Shown here: positions 1 to 9,493 of the stretch, in pieces | Numbering within the stretch: position 1 is the first letter of the stretch | Layout of the letters: each line of letters opens with the position of its first letter | Source: Bacteroidales bacterium | Lineage (GTDB): Bacteria > Bacteroidota > Bacteroidia > Bacteroidales > UBA932 | Assembly (NCBI GenBank): GCA_017557535.1 | Contig: JAFYYM010000073.1 | Coordinates: 1 to 64,000 of the forward strand | Reading direction: 5' to 3' | Length of the DNA stretch: 64,000 nucleotides | Program-made: the position numbers and the translations under genes | Notes under the pieces: generated by a model | Database searches by the model: none | Told to the model about the DNA's origin: nothing | Seen by the model: the letters and a program-made list of their open reading frames with translations, nothing else

Positions 1-153
1 AAACTGATCCGCACCATCCACGTCATCATAGTACGTGTAGTCCCCGATGATAATTCGAGGATTCTTTACAACGTTCTTGATGAAACAGAGACTCGGAATC
101 ATCGGATTCGGGAACGCCGCATTTGGGTCGGGTCTGTTGGGTATCTTGTTCAT
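1..153 (-). CDS. Vat/CatB-type hexapeptide O-acetyltransferase, N-terminal part only
   Basis: The first 51 codons of a minus-strand gene whose remainder lies before the window. The translation begins MNKIPNRPDPNAAFPN and contains IKNVVKNPRIIIGDYTYYDD. This matches the start of the Vat/CatB xenobiotic acyltransferases, where an N-terminal segment ends in a 'nIxVGdYsYYd' strand before the left-handed beta-helix. Such enzymes acetylate streptogramin A or chloramphenicol, but many chromosomal relatives have unknown substrates. The catalytic His and the hexapeptide coils are not in view. The start is the ATG at 151-153, with a good promoter about 25 bp upstream. Family assignment is likely; substrate is unknown. 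Confidence 0.7.
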   Translation of the reverse strand, partial: MNKIPNRPDPNAAFPNPMIPSLCFIKNVVKNPRIIIGDYTYYDDVDGADQF

Positions 154-178
154 TGGGTAAAATACCGATTTATATGCC

Positions 179-209
179 TAAAGATAGAAGTTTTTGAGGA
201 TTTCCCCAA
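179..209 (-). promoter_or_regulatory. Bacteroidota-type promoter for the acetyltransferase
   Basis: On the minus strand a TTG (207-209) is followed after 20 nt by TATCTTTA (179-186), one base off the TAnnTTTG -7 box of the Bacteroidota primary sigma factor. The ATG at 153 lies about 25 nt downstream. Spacing and both boxes fit; not tested. Confidence 0.5.
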
Positions 210-232
210 ACAGGGGCAAGCGCAGAAAAGCG

Positions 233-260
233 GAAAGTCAACCTTAATTGGTTGACTTTC
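233..260 (-). terminator. Hairpin downstream of the initiator tRNA
   Basis: A perfect 11-bp inverted repeat (GAAAGTCAACC at 233-243, its complement at 250-260) with a 6-nt loop begins 10 nt after the tRNA 3' end on the minus strand. It is followed by CGCTTTTCTG, a weak T tract. Most likely the tRNA or hisS-tRNA terminator. Confidence 0.55.
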
Positions 261-270
261 AATTACTTCG

Positions 271-343
<73 letters not shown>

Positions 344-402
344 GTGTTATTTGGGATTGCAAAGGTATGAATATTTCGGTAATTCGCAAAAAATATTTCA
401 CT

Positions 403-1800
403 TTAAAGAGCCAGAAAATCCATAATGGACTCTATATCAGCCTTTTCGAAAACCTTTTGTTCTCCGGAGACTAGATTCTTGACATTAACCTGACCAGCCT
501 CCATCTCGTTGGCTCCCGTAATGGACAAGAACGGAATGTTCTTACGGTCAGCGTAGTCAAACTGCTTCTTAAGCTTTGTGGAATCAGGATATACCTCAAC
601 AGCCACTCCCCTATCCCTAAGCGCCTGGGCGACCGGCAAGACATAACGAGCCTCGTCCATGCCCATATTGGCGAAAAGAAGGGTTGTGGAAGACTTCAAT
701 CCCTTCGGGAACTTATCCAAACCGGTCAAGACATCATAGATACGGTCCGCTCCGAAACTGATCCCGACACCAGACATCCCAGGAAGTCCGAATATCCCGG
801 TAAGATTGTCGTAACGCCCTCCACCACAAATACTTCCGATGGCAAAATCGAGAGCCTTGACCTCAAAGATCGCACCTGTGTAGTAGTTGAGCCCACGGGC
901 AAGAGAAAGGTCGATCTCGACAGGTGAGGAAATCCCGGAGGCATCTATGAAACCGAATAGCTCCTCCAACTCATCAAGTCCCTTCAAACCAGTCTCCGAA
1001 ACCAAACCGGATGCTGATCCGCCATTCATCAAAGAACGCATGGAAGCTATTTTCACGGAAGTCGACCCGGAGAGGGCGAGTATCTGCTCGATGACAGCTA
1101 TAGCGCTCTCTGACAGCCCCTTCTCCCTCATCTCATCCTTGACCGCATCGAGGCCAATCTTGTCCAGTTTGTCAATAGCAACAGTTATGTCCACAACTTT
1201 GTCAGGGAAACCACAGACCTCGGCGAAACCCGTCAAGACCTTACGGTTGTTGATCTTGACAAGCACCCGGACATCAAGCAAGCTGAAGACCTTATCAACA
1301 ATCTGGACCAGCTCCAACTCATTCAATTGGGAGTTGGATCCAATGACATCCACGTCGCACTGGTAGAACTCACGGTAGCGACCCTTCTGAGGCCTGTCCG
1401 CTCTCCATACAGGTTGGATCTGAAACCTTTTGAAAGGAAAAGATATCTCGTTTTGGTGCTGAACCACATAACGGGCGAAAGGCACGGTCAGGTCATAACG
1501 CAAACCTTTCTCGCAGACTTCCTTGGAAAGGGCGGCGCTATTCACTCCGTCATCGGTGCAAAAATCGTAGAAGTTAACCTTTGAGAAACAGTCTCCGGAA
1601 TTGAGCACCCTGAAAAGGAGCTTATCCCCCTCCTCGCCATATTTGCCGAGAAGAGTGGACAGATTCTCCATCGCCGGGGTGTCGATTTGAGCGTATCCGA
1701 ATGTCTTGAATACACTTTTTATAGTGTCGAAAATATAATTTCGGCCAGCCATTTCCTGCTGGCCGAAATCTCTTGTTCCTTTAGGTATGGAAGGTTTCAT
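403..1800 (-). CDS. hisS: Histidyl-tRNA synthetase
   Basis: Class II aminoacyl-tRNA synthetase that charges tRNA-His in the cytoplasm. The protein is about 465 aa from the ATG at 1800. A longer reading with seven extra residues exists, but it runs back into the upstream gene and is less likely. The N terminus [12 protein letters not shown] is family-typical. Motif 2 lies in [18 protein letters not shown], followed by the histidine-binding segment [10 protein letters not shown] and GGGRYDNL, then the C-terminal anticodon-binding domain. The ATG overlaps the upstream stop codon (TAATG), suggesting translational coupling to the beta-helix protein. A 12-bp perfect inverted repeat sits inside the first codons (1738-1769). 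Confidence 0.96.
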   Translation of the reverse strand: MKPSIPKGTRDFGQQEMAGRNYIFDTIKSVFKTFGYAQIDTPAMENLSTLLGKYGEEGDKLLFRVLNSGDCFSKVNFYDFCTDDGVNSAALSKEVCEKGLRYDLTVPFARYVVQHQNEISFPFKRFQIQPVWRADRPQKGRYREFYQCDVDVIGSNSQLNELELVQIVDKVFSLLDVRVLVKINNRKVLTGFAEVCGFPDKVVDITVAIDKLDKIGLDAVKDEMREKGLSESAIAVIEQILALSGSTSVKIASMRSLMNGGSASGLVSETGLKGLDELEELFGFIDASGISSPVEIDLSLARGLNYYTGAIFEVKALDFAIGSICGGGRYDNLTGIFGLPGMSGVGISFGADRIYDVLTGLDKFPKGLKSSTTLLFANMGMDEARYVLPVAQALRDRGVAVEVYPDSTKLKKQFDYADRKNIPFLSITGANEMEAGQVNVKNLVSGEQKVFEKADIESIMDFLAL

Positions 1801-3371
1801 TACAGAATCTGCGCTCCGCACCCTTCAAGGGCGCCGAAGAGGTCATATGCTTCGAAGAATGGATACTTATTAGCAAACATGGACACACGTGTGATCTCAG
1901 TTCCCTGCTGGTTGATGCCGAAGGCGCGACGAACCTGGTTGGCCGCGGAATTGGCATTGTAACTGGAAGAGGAGACCTTCTCAAGATTGGCGAAACCCTT
2001 CAGGTAAGGCTGGTTGATCTTAGAGACAAAGTTCTTGTCGGTAAGTTCCACATTGCCGGACTCGTTGATTCCCTCAACATCCTCAAACTCGTCGCATCTC
2101 ACGTGAAGCCACATGTAGGACTGTGAAGGGATAATCATATCAGCCACATTCATAAAGAACTGATTGTCAACGACATTGAGCTTACGCTTCGCATCAACCT
2201 CCTTGTTGGAGTCGTGGTGGGCGAAACTGATAGCGCCAAGATTGGAGCATCCGAAAATGTTGTCGTGGACATCGGAATCGACCCTGGACATGAACTCATA
2301 TCCATATCCCATATCCTCCATGATCTTGTCGCGGCACCAGCTGAAGAGAACGGTGTTGTGGTGGAAATCAACATAGCACTCGTTGGCGTCCCTGGTCATG
2401 GAATCAATCCTGCAAGAGGAGTAGTTATTGGCGACGAAAACATTGTTGTAGACCTCCCAGTTGCCACCTTTGCTCATAAGCTGGATACCAAAGTAAACAG
2501 CATTCGCGAACACGCAGTTGCGGATGATCAGGTGTCCCTCGACATGTCCGGTGACGCACTGCCTCTCTTGGGCCGCTCCACCCACCTTCGCGATAGCGGG
2601 AGCGTCGCCAGGCATAAGCTTGCGTCCGGTGAGGCAACCCTCGGGCCAACCGGCGACAGGATCATCGCTCGGCGCGCAATACAGGGCCTGTTCACCACGA
2701 TCCACAGAAAAACCGTCAACCATCACTACCTTGTTGCGGCTTCCGGTCACCTCAATATTGATGCTGGCCTTGGTGCCGTTCTTGGAAACGTGGCTGGGAT
2801 TTGTCTGGATATATGTCTTATGCACATAAGGATCTCTCTCGGAGAAATCCTCGGTGTAACCTCCGACCAAAGAGACATATTTCTTGATCTCGATAAACCC
2901 CTGGTCGAGCGTACCGGTGTAATTACCTTCCGCCACACAGATGACATCGCCGTCACTTGCCTCATCAAGAGCCTTCTGCACATTCTTTAAAGGAGTCTCG
3001 GGAGACTTTCCGTCATTCTTGTTGGAGCCGGAAGAAGCGACATACCAAGTCGATCCGTTTCCAGTATTGACGGCAGCGCTTCTGCCCTCAGGAACCTTCG
3101 AGGAGCCCGATTTTGAGCCCTTGGCACCGGCATTGTCAATAGCGTTCTTGGCTCCCTTCTCGACAGCCTTCTCGGCCTTGTCCAAAGTCTTGTGAACAGC
3201 CCTGTCGGCTCCCATCTTGATTTTGGTTTCGGCGGCGTTCTTGGCCCTCCTGGTGATATCGTTCAGAATCTGAGCGGAGGCAGGAGCCGCGGTGGAGAAC
3301 ATCAGCGAAGCACCTAACACAAGGGTCGCCAACGCCTTCAAGCTTTTGGTTAAAGAAATGCTAGTTTTCAT
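1800..3371 (-). CDS. Secreted parallel beta-helix repeat protein (DUF1565-like)
   Basis: A protein of about 523 aa from the ATG at 3371. It has a Sec signal peptide (basic [12 protein letters not shown], hydrophobic core, cleavage near APASAQ). A positively charged, Ala-rich segment follows (about residues 35-90), then [14 protein letters not shown] and [17 protein letters not shown]. This is the entry motif of DUF1565/right-handed beta-helix proteins, which include polysaccharide lyases and adhesins. Later strands carry repeated N-x-F/V-x-N patterns such as [11 protein letters not shown] and [11 protein letters not shown]. No catalytic residues can be assigned. It is transcribed into hisS with overlapping stop and start codons, an odd pairing for a surface or periplasmic protein. 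Confidence 0.75.
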   Translation of the reverse strand: MKTSISLTKSLKALATLVLGASLMFSTAAPASAQILNDITRRAKNAAETKIKMGADRAVHKTLDKAEKAVEKGAKNAIDNAGAKGSKSGSSKVPEGRSAAVNTGNGSTWYVASSGSNKNDGKSPETPLKNVQKALDEASDGDVICVAEGNYTGTLDQGFIEIKKYVSLVGGYTEDFSERDPYVHKTYIQTNPSHVSKNGTKASINIEVTGSRNKVVMVDGFSVDRGEQALYCAPSDDPVAGWPEGCLTGRKLMPGDAPAIAKVGGAAQERQCVTGHVEGHLIIRNCVFANAVYFGIQLMSKGGNWEVYNNVFVANNYSSCRIDSMTRDANECYVDFHHNTVLFSWCRDKIMEDMGYGYEFMSRVDSDVHDNIFGCSNLGAISFAHHDSNKEVDAKRKLNVVDNQFFMNVADMIIPSQSYMWLHVRCDEFEDVEGINESGNVELTDKNFVSKINQPYLKGFANLEKVSSSSYNANSAANQVRRAFGINQQGTEITRVSMFANKYPFFEAYDLFGALEGCGAQIL

Positions 3372-3479
3372 TTTTGAATAGTTTTGATTATCAACAAAGT
3401 CATATTTGACGCAATTTACTAAAAAAAAGTAGAATTGCAATGGTCATGCCAAGCCCTCGCCAATCTTACAAGCCCCCTA

Positions 3480-3509
3480 TTGCCGGAATTGTTTTTTTTC
3501 AATATCTTG
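3480..3509 (+). promoter_or_regulatory. Promoter for sppA
   Basis: TTG at 3480-3482, a 20-nt spacer, then TATCTTG at 3503-3509 (consensus TAnnTTTG). It lies about 25 nt before the sppA ATG, in the divergent gap shared with the beta-helix gene. Confidence 0.45.
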
Positions 3510-3533
3510 CGGAGTTTTTAACCAATTGGAAAA

Positions 3534-5372
3534 ATGAGAAACAACTTCTTCAAATGGGTTTTGGCCGTCATCGTTGGCCTCTTGGTATGGGGCATAATCA
3601 AGGCCATCTTCTTCATTATGATGATAGGATCACTTGCCGGAAGCGCCACTTCCGGGAGCGGCACATCTTCCCTTCTTCCGAAGGAGGGTATCCTGTCAAT
3701 GGATATGAGCACCCTGGTAATCACTGAGCAGACAACAGAGGGAATGCCTTCAATGTCAATAACTTCCTTAGGTGGCATGGGCAGTGGTAACGTCAGCGCC
3801 CCGATAGGTGTCTATGACGCGGTCCAGGCGATCCACAAAGCCGCCGAGGATCCCGGAGTCAAGCTCATCCTCCTTAAGACGGACAACATGGCGAGTGGCC
3901 TCACAAACATTGGCGAGATCCGAAAGGCGCTGTCTGATTTCCGGAAGAGCGGGAAAGCCATCGTGGCCTACGGCGAAGCCTACACTTCAGGAAGTTACTA
4001 CCTGGCGTCCGTGGCCGACAAGATCTACACGACAAGCCATCATGGCGGAAACAATTTCATGCTCGGCCTGGGAGGCAGGATGATTTTCCTGAAAGACTTG
4101 CTCGATAAACTTGGAGTCAATTACCAGCTCATCCGCCACGGTAAGTACAAGAGCGCCGGTGAGATGTACATCTTGAACGCCCCGAGCCCTGAGAATATGG
4201 AGCAGAACCAAGTGATGGTCAATTCCATGTGGAATACTATTGGTAATGAGACAGCTGAGGCGAGGGGTATCAGCGTAGATTCACTGAACTATTTCATCGA
4301 CAATCTCTCGATCAACTTTCCCGAGGATATGGTCACCCACAACTTGGCAGACGAGGTTCTCTCTGTCGAGGGTTTCAAGGAGAAGATGACCGTTCTCGCC
4401 GGAAAGGAGAAGTTCAAGGACGTCAAGTTCATTCCTTTCAAGGATTATGCGGTCGCGAAAGTCAAGCCTAACACAGCGGCCAAGAAGAAAATCGCCGTCA
4501 TCTACGCCAACGGCAATATCGTTGAGCAGAATGACCCCAACAACATCTCAGGTGACAGGTTCGCCAATATCATAGCCAAAGTCCGCGCCGACTCGACTGT
4601 CAAGGCTGTCGTGCTCAGAGTCAACTCCCCTGGCGGAACCGTCCTGGCAGCCAGCAAGATCAAAGAGGAGATCGATCTGACAAGAGCAGTCAAACCTGTC
4701 GTGGCTTCTTACGGAGCGTATGCCGCTTCCGGAGGATACTGGATCTCAAATAGTTGCGACCATATTTTCTCGAACGCCTCAACACTCACCGGCTCAATCG
4801 GCTGCTTCTCTGCCATCCCCGAGTTCGGAAAGACGGTCAAGAATGTCGCCCATGTCAATATTGTGCCTGTCAACTCCCACAAGCATTCTGACATGCTCTC
4901 CTTGATGAGGCCATTCAACGAGGAAGAGACCCGCTTGATGCAGGAATATGTTGATGACATCTACACCAATTTCGTGAATATCGTGGCAGAGGGTCGTGAC
5001 ATGACTTACGAGGCTGTGGATGAGATCGCCCAGGGCAGGGTTTGGACCGGAGCCGACGCGCTTGATCTCGGGTTGGTTGACGAGATCGGCACTCTTGAGG
5101 ACGCCATCGCCTATGCCGCTTCCCTTGGCGGAGATCCTGATGTAGCCTCTTGGAATGTGACAGGATATCCCAAGCCACTGAGCGTGATGCAGCAGATCAT
5201 GGCCCAGTTGGGAGGCAAGAATCCTGATGCTGAGGAGGTCGTTGAGAATGTGCTGGAAGGCACTCCGATGGAGGAAATAGCCCGTTCATTGCTCCAGTGG
5301 CAGAGGACTTGGGCAAAAGGCAATGGACAGCTGGTCTTCGCCCGCCTGCCTTTCGAGTTTGAGATTAAATAA
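3534..5372 (+). CDS. sppA: Signal peptide peptidase SppA, 67K type
   Basis: A membrane-anchored serine protease of 612 aa that degrades cleaved signal peptides and membrane-protein fragments. An N-terminal transmembrane segment (about residues 8-37) is followed by tandem S49 domains, giving the long 67K-type architecture. The dyad is visible: Lys206 in GKYKSAGEM in the first half and nucleophile Ser399 in YGAYAASGGYW in the second. TGSIGCFS follows at about residue 420. It stands alone on the plus strand. Its 3' end overlaps the convergent tilS gene by 8 bp. Confidence 0.95.
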   Translation: MRNNFFKWVLAVIVGLLVWGIIKAIFFIMMIGSLAGSATSGSGTSSLLPKEGILSMDMSTLVITEQTTEGMPSMSITSLGGMGSGNVSAPIGVYDAVQAIHKAAEDPGVKLILLKTDNMASGLTNIGEIRKALSDFRKSGKAIVAYGEAYTSGSYYLASVADKIYTTSHHGGNNFMLGLGGRMIFLKDLLDKLGVNYQLIRHGKYKSAGEMYILNAPSPENMEQNQVMVNSMWNTIGNETAEARGISVDSLNYFIDNLSINFPEDMVTHNLADEVLSVEGFKEKMTVLAGKEKFKDVKFIPFKDYAVAKVKPNTAAKKKIAVIYANGNIVEQNDPNNISGDRFANIIAKVRADSTVKAVVLRVNSPGGTVLAASKIKEEIDLTRAVKPVVASYGAYAASGGYWISNSCDHIFSNASTLTGSIGCFSAIPEFGKTVKNVAHVNIVPVNSHKHSDMLSLMRPFNEEETRLMQEYVDDIYTNFVNIVAEGRDMTYEAVDEIAQGRVWTGADALDLGLVDEIGTLEDAIAYAASLGGDPDVASWNVTGYPKPLSVMQQIMAQLGGKNPDAEEVVENVLEGTPMEEIARSLLQWQRTWAKGNGQLVFARLPFEFEIK

Positions 5373-6714
5373 GACGGATTCTGATAGCTGGTACCGCTCC
5401 TTCCGATGAGCGAACCGCGACAGATTCGTCAATACGATAGCCTATCAAGGCATGGACATGCGAGCCTTCGTCAGCGATGACGAGGGCTTTCTCCTTCTGG
5501 AAGGTATCGAATTTCAAATCATTGAACATATCACTCAGTTTCTTGCGGCAGCCTTTCATACCAAGGGGGCGCATCCAGTCGCCCGATTGCCAGCGACGGA
5601 TGGTGATAGGGAACCGGAGATTAGCCACAGTCGTTCCTGACGGCTGTCTCACTTCCTGGATATCAGATGTTTCCACAACGAATCCAACCCCTTCCAACGA
5701 GTATTCCCCTGGCCCGGAGACCACGATTGAACTATCCGACGCAAGCTTTCCGACTTCCCGAGAGACGGTCTCGACTGTGATAGACCCACGGGAAGTTCTG
5801 GCAAGGTGGGTTTGGGAATGGAACTCCCTCCCACTGAAGGTATTCCCACTCTTGATTAGCTCAATCATATCGCCGATCACCGCCTCGTTGAACCCGTACG
5901 GCTCCAACAACCTGAACAGCAGGTACTCCCAATGAGGCGTCTCCACCAACGAAGCCAACTGGATTGTGTTATCCGACATGACCGTTGGTTTCAAGCTGGA
6001 GACAAAACCATCAGCGACTTCCTGAACCTGGGAGAAACGCCTCATATCAGCATTGAGAGAATCCAGGAAGGATGGATTGACCTTGCTGAAAAGGGGAAAG
6101 ACTTCATTCCTGATGAGATTCCTCTTATAAGCTGAATCGGCGTTCGTGCTGTCTTCCCGCCATTCAAGACCTTTAGATAATGCATATTCCTTGATCTCTT
6201 CCCTGGAGAAACCCAACATGGGCCGTATCAAGGAAGCGGAGGAACCGGGCAATGGGGACACCTCCCGCATTCCAAGGACGCCTTTCAGACCTGTCCCGCG
6301 TAACAGATTCAAAATCAAAGTCTCGGCATTATCATTCGCATTATGTGCCACCGCCAACGCCACGAAACCATGATCCTCACAAAGAGAAGCGAACCAAGAG
6401 TACCGTAGCTCCCTGGCGGCCATCTCCACACTGATCCCCTTTGCCGAGGCATATTCCTCAGTGTCGAAATCCTTCTTAAAGAAGCGGAGCCCATGAGCCC
6501 CGGCCCATTCCCTGACAAAAGCCTCATCGGCGTAACTCTCCTCTCCTCTTAAGTGGAAATTACAGTGAGCCAGAGAGATATCATACTTGTGAGGAGAACC
6601 CAGGAACAGATCCGCCATAACCATGGAGTCGATCCCTCCACTCACAGCGAGAAGGACCGCCCCTCCATCACAGGGAAGCGACCCGTCAAGACATCTGTCA
6701 AAACGGTCCCGCAT
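5365..6714 (-). CDS. tilS: tRNA(Ile)-lysidine synthetase
   Basis: TilS converts cytidine 34 of tRNA-Ile(CAU) to lysidine, so that AUA is read as isoleucine. The 449-aa protein has the N-type PP-loop SGGIDSM at about residues 25-31 and AHCNFHLRGEES, the usual TilS segment after it. HNANDNAETLILNLLRGTG is the HxxDDxxET-like region, and the C-terminal domain carries RRWQSGDWMRPLGMKG. It is the last gene of a proS-DUF3078-tilS run, with a 9-bp gap to the DUF3078 gene. It converges on sppA with an 8-bp overlap and no terminator. Confidence 0.95.
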   Translation of the reverse strand: MRDRFDRCLDGSLPCDGGAVLLAVSGGIDSMVMADLFLGSPHKYDISLAHCNFHLRGEESYADEAFVREWAGAHGLRFFKKDFDTEEYASAKGISVEMAARELRYSWFASLCEDHGFVALAVAHNANDNAETLILNLLRGTGLKGVLGMREVSPLPGSSASLIRPMLGFSREEIKEYALSKGLEWREDSTNADSAYKRNLIRNEVFPLFSKVNPSFLDSLNADMRRFSQVQEVADGFVSSLKPTVMSDNTIQLASLVETPHWEYLLFRLLEPYGFNEAVIGDMIELIKSGNTFSGREFHSQTHLARTSRGSITVETVSREVGKLASDSSIVVSGPGEYSLEGVGFVVETSDIQEVRQPSGTTVANLRFPITIRRWQSGDWMRPLGMKGCRKKLSDMFNDLKFDTFQKEKALVIADEGSHVHALIGYRIDESVAVRSSEGAVPAIRIRLI

Positions 6715-6723
6715 ATCCCGAGA

Positions 6724-7821
6724 CTATTTCTTATTAGTGAACGAGTACGTGAATCCGAACTGCATGAATTCCTTAAGCTGCACAGTCCTGTGACCGTTAG
6801 GGAACTTCTCGTCAATGATGAGGATAGTGTCGTCGTAGATAAGGTTCGTGGTCAAGTTCAATGAGAAGAACTTGCTGAACTTCCACTGGATGGTGTTGTC
6901 CCAGTTGACACGGAAATTCTGCGGATTCTTAAGGTAATTGGAGAATAGGATCAAGTTGCTGTTGACATCGAACCTATTGTTTATCTGGAACTTCACGTTA
7001 GTCGTGAGCTGGGCTCCCAAAGCGAATGTCAGAGGCCTGTAGTAATCACCGGTGATGAAATAGACCCCGTCATCATCCTTCTTGTCAGGATACTGGGCAG
7101 TGTCCTCGTACTGGCTCTTCCTGGTCATACCGTAGTTCTTCCTGAGCTTCTCATTACCCACGATTGTCGTGCTTCCGGTCAATGGGGCAAAGTTGACTGT
7201 TAACCACTTGTTAGGAACCCAGGCGATACCAAGACCCAAGGTCACATAGGCGGGAGAGAAGAATCCGGATTTCAAGATCCTGGCGTCCCTCCACTGCTTA
7301 GGCGTCGGCTCCTCGTCGGCCTCTACCGCAGGAGTCGGATAGTTCCATCCGTTGGAGGTCTGGTTCAGGAAAGTGAAATTAGCGGTGTAATTCAGCTTCT
7401 CCTTGACCTTATATCCCCAAGTGCTTGTCAAGAAAGTCCTGTCGACATTCTTCTGGACGAGAGGCTTATCCTGGGAATAGAGGAATCCATAGTCAAACTC
7501 CAGATGGTTTTTCCAATACTTCTTGCCCCTTTCCCAATTGGCGTCACCTCTGATTATGGAGCTGAGAGTGTAGTTGTTGTTTCCACCGGCGGCCCAGCTT
7601 GTGAAACTGGTCTGAGCAAAATTCAGCGTGGTCTTCAGCGTGTTGGTCCAATATACTGGCTTCGGAGGAACCACGACCACCTCCGGGGTGTCGGCCAACG
7701 CCTGAGCCGCCTCAGCGGCAGCCGCCTGCGCATCCTTTTTTGTGGTGTCGACCTGCGCGAAGGCATTGCCTCCGCACAAGAGCGCCAGCATAATAAGTGA
7801 ATAATCAAGGAAACGTCTCAT
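6724..7821 (-). CDS. DUF3078 outer-membrane-type beta-barrel protein
   Basis: The ATG at 7821 gives about 365 aa with a signal peptide ending near GGNAFAQ. After a short Ala-rich linker comes YWTNTLKTTLNFAQTSFTSW, the DUF3078 entry motif, followed by alternating aromatic beta-strands. The C terminus ends QFGFTYSFTNKK, a strand with a near-terminal Phe as in outer membrane barrels. DUF3078 is widespread in Bacteroidota and its function is unknown. It sits between proS and tilS with small gaps (33 and 9 bp), so it is probably cotranscribed with them. Confidence 0.85.
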   Translation of the reverse strand: MRRFLDYSLIMLALLCGGNAFAQVDTTKKDAQAAAAEAAQALADTPEVVVVPPKPVYWTNTLKTTLNFAQTSFTSWAAGGNNNYTLSSIIRGDANWERGKKYWKNHLEFDYGFLYSQDKPLVQKNVDRTFLTSTWGYKVKEKLNYTANFTFLNQTSNGWNYPTPAVEADEEPTPKQWRDARILKSGFFSPAYVTLGLGIAWVPNKWLTVNFAPLTGSTTIVGNEKLRKNYGMTRKSQYEDTAQYPDKKDDDGVYFITGDYYRPLTFALGAQLTTNVKFQINNRFDVNSNLILFSNYLKNPQNFRVNWDNTIQWKFSKFFSLNLTTNLIYDDTILIIDEKFPNGHRTVQLKEFMQFGFTYSFTNKK

Positions 7822-7854
7822 AATGGCCAATTTACATTATGCGTCAAGTGTCGC

Positions 7855-9333
7855 TTAATAAGAGATGGCGAACACCACCCTTTGCTTCGAAGGCTTGCCG
7901 GAGAAGATGTCCTTACCCTCCTCCTCACACACGAAGCTGTCCACGGGGATGCACCTGATAGTGGCTTTGGTGGCATCCTTGATCGCTTGCTCGGTCTCAG
8001 CGGTCCCGTCCCAATGGCAGAGAAGGAACTTCCCGGTACCGATCTTACGCTGGAATTCATCCCAGTCGTCGCACTTCTCGACATTCGAGGCCCTGAAATC
8101 AAAGGCCTTTTTGTAGATGCTAGCCTGTATGTCGTCCAGCAGGGAAGCTATCGACTTGTCAAGTCCCTCCAGGGCGACAGTCTGCTTCTCAAGAGTGTCC
8201 CTGCGGTGGACCTCGACGGTGCCATTGTCAAGGTCACGAGGTCCCATCGCCAGTCTGACAGGAACACCTTTCAGCTCCCACTCCGCAAATTTGAAGCCAG
8301 GACGCAGATTGTCACGGTCATCAATCTTCACCGTATGTCCCTCAGCCTCAAGGGCCTTCTTCAGTTTGTCCATCTCCTCGAGAATCCTGGCCCTTTCCTC
8401 GTCAGCCTTGTAAATGGGAACCATCACGACCTGGATAGGAGCAAGCTTCGGGGGAAGGACAAGACCGTTGTCGTCACCGTGAGCCATGACAAGGGCTCCC
8501 ATCAGACGAGTTGACACACCCCAGGAAGTAGCCCAGACATATTGCATCTGGCCATCCTTATCGGTGTACTGCACGTCGAAGGACTTGGCGAAGTTCTGGC
8601 CAAGGAAGTGGGAGGTTCCCGCCTGGAGTGCCTTACCATCCTGCATCATTCCCTCAATGGTGAGGGTGTCAAGAGCGCCCGCAAAGCGCTCGTTGGGACT
8701 CTTGTGCCCCACAATCACCGGCAGGGCCATGTACTCACGAGCGAATTTGGCATAGACCTCGACCATCCTCTGAGCCTCCTCGATCGCCTCCTGGGCGGTC
8801 GCATGGGCCGTATGTCCCTCCTGCCAGAGGAATTCGGCGGTGCGGAGGAACAGCCTGGTGCGCATCTCCCAACGGACAACGTTCGCCCACTGGTTGCACA
8901 TGATAGGCAGGTCTCTCCAAGACTTGATCCAGTTCTTGTACGTGCTCCAGATGATGGTCTCGGAAGTGGGTCGCACGATCAGCTCTTCCTCTAGCTTCGC
9001 CTCGGGATCGACGACAACGCCCTTACCGCCAGGGTCATTCATCAGCCTGTGATGGGTCACCACGGCGCACTCCTTCGCAAATCCGGCGACATGCTCAGCC
9101 TCCTTGCTGAAGAATGACTTTGGTATGAATAGAGGGAAATAGGCGTTGACGGCGCCGGTCTCTTTGAACATGTCATCCAAAGCCCTTTGCATCTTCTCCC
9201 AGATAGCGTAGCCATAAGGCTTGATCACCATGCATCCCCTGACCGGCGACTGCTCCGCCAAATCAGCCTTCACAACCAGATCATTGTACCACTGAGAATA
9301 GTTCTCGGACCTTTTTGTCACTTCCTTTGCCAT
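7855..9333 (-). CDS. proS: Prolyl-tRNA synthetase, archaeal/eukaryotic type
   Basis: A class II synthetase of 492 aa. It lacks the editing insertion of bacterial-type ProS and carries the C-terminal extension of the archaeal-like type that Bacteroidota use. Visible landmarks are [16 protein letters not shown] at the N terminus, [16 protein letters not shown] (motif 2 and proline pocket), the [20 protein letters not shown] region and a zinc-binding-like C-terminal domain ending FAISY. It starts a minus-strand operon with the DUF3078 gene and tilS. Confidence 0.96.
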   Translation of the reverse strand: MAKEVTKRSENYSQWYNDLVVKADLAEQSPVRGCMVIKPYGYAIWEKMQRALDDMFKETGAVNAYFPLFIPKSFFSKEAEHVAGFAKECAVVTHHRLMNDPGGKGVVVDPEAKLEEELIVRPTSETIIWSTYKNWIKSWRDLPIMCNQWANVVRWEMRTRLFLRTAEFLWQEGHTAHATAQEAIEEAQRMVEVYAKFAREYMALPVIVGHKSPNERFAGALDTLTIEGMMQDGKALQAGTSHFLGQNFAKSFDVQYTDKDGQMQYVWATSWGVSTRLMGALVMAHGDDNGLVLPPKLAPIQVVMVPIYKADEERARILEEMDKLKKALEAEGHTVKIDDRDNLRPGFKFAEWELKGVPVRLAMGPRDLDNGTVEVHRRDTLEKQTVALEGLDKSIASLLDDIQASIYKKAFDFRASNVEKCDDWDEFQRKIGTGKFLLCHWDGTAETEQAIKDATKATIRCIPVDSFVCEEEGKDIFSGKPSKQRVVFAISY

Positions 9334-9380
9334 ATCAGAATAATAGTTTGCGGTTCTTGCTGATAATTGTTAATATTGTA

Positions 9381-9388
9381 CAAAATTA
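9381..9388 (-). promoter_or_regulatory. -7 box upstream of proS
   Basis: TAATTTTG on the minus strand matches TAnnTTTG exactly, about 48 nt before the proS ATG. No TTG is seen at the usual distance, so support is only partial. Confidence 0.35.
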
Positions 9389-9493
9389 CATTCGGTACGG
9401 ATTTTGTTTATTGCGAAACATTAATAAAACAACACCGTTCACAAAACGGTAGCGAAGTTACGAATTAATTGTCAAATTATAGGAGATTCAAAA

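Noticed and set aside
2214-2990. A 258-codon plus-strand frame inside the beta-helix gene
   Set aside because: Antisense to a secreted protein with a clear signal peptide and DUF1565 motif; the antisense frame has neither.
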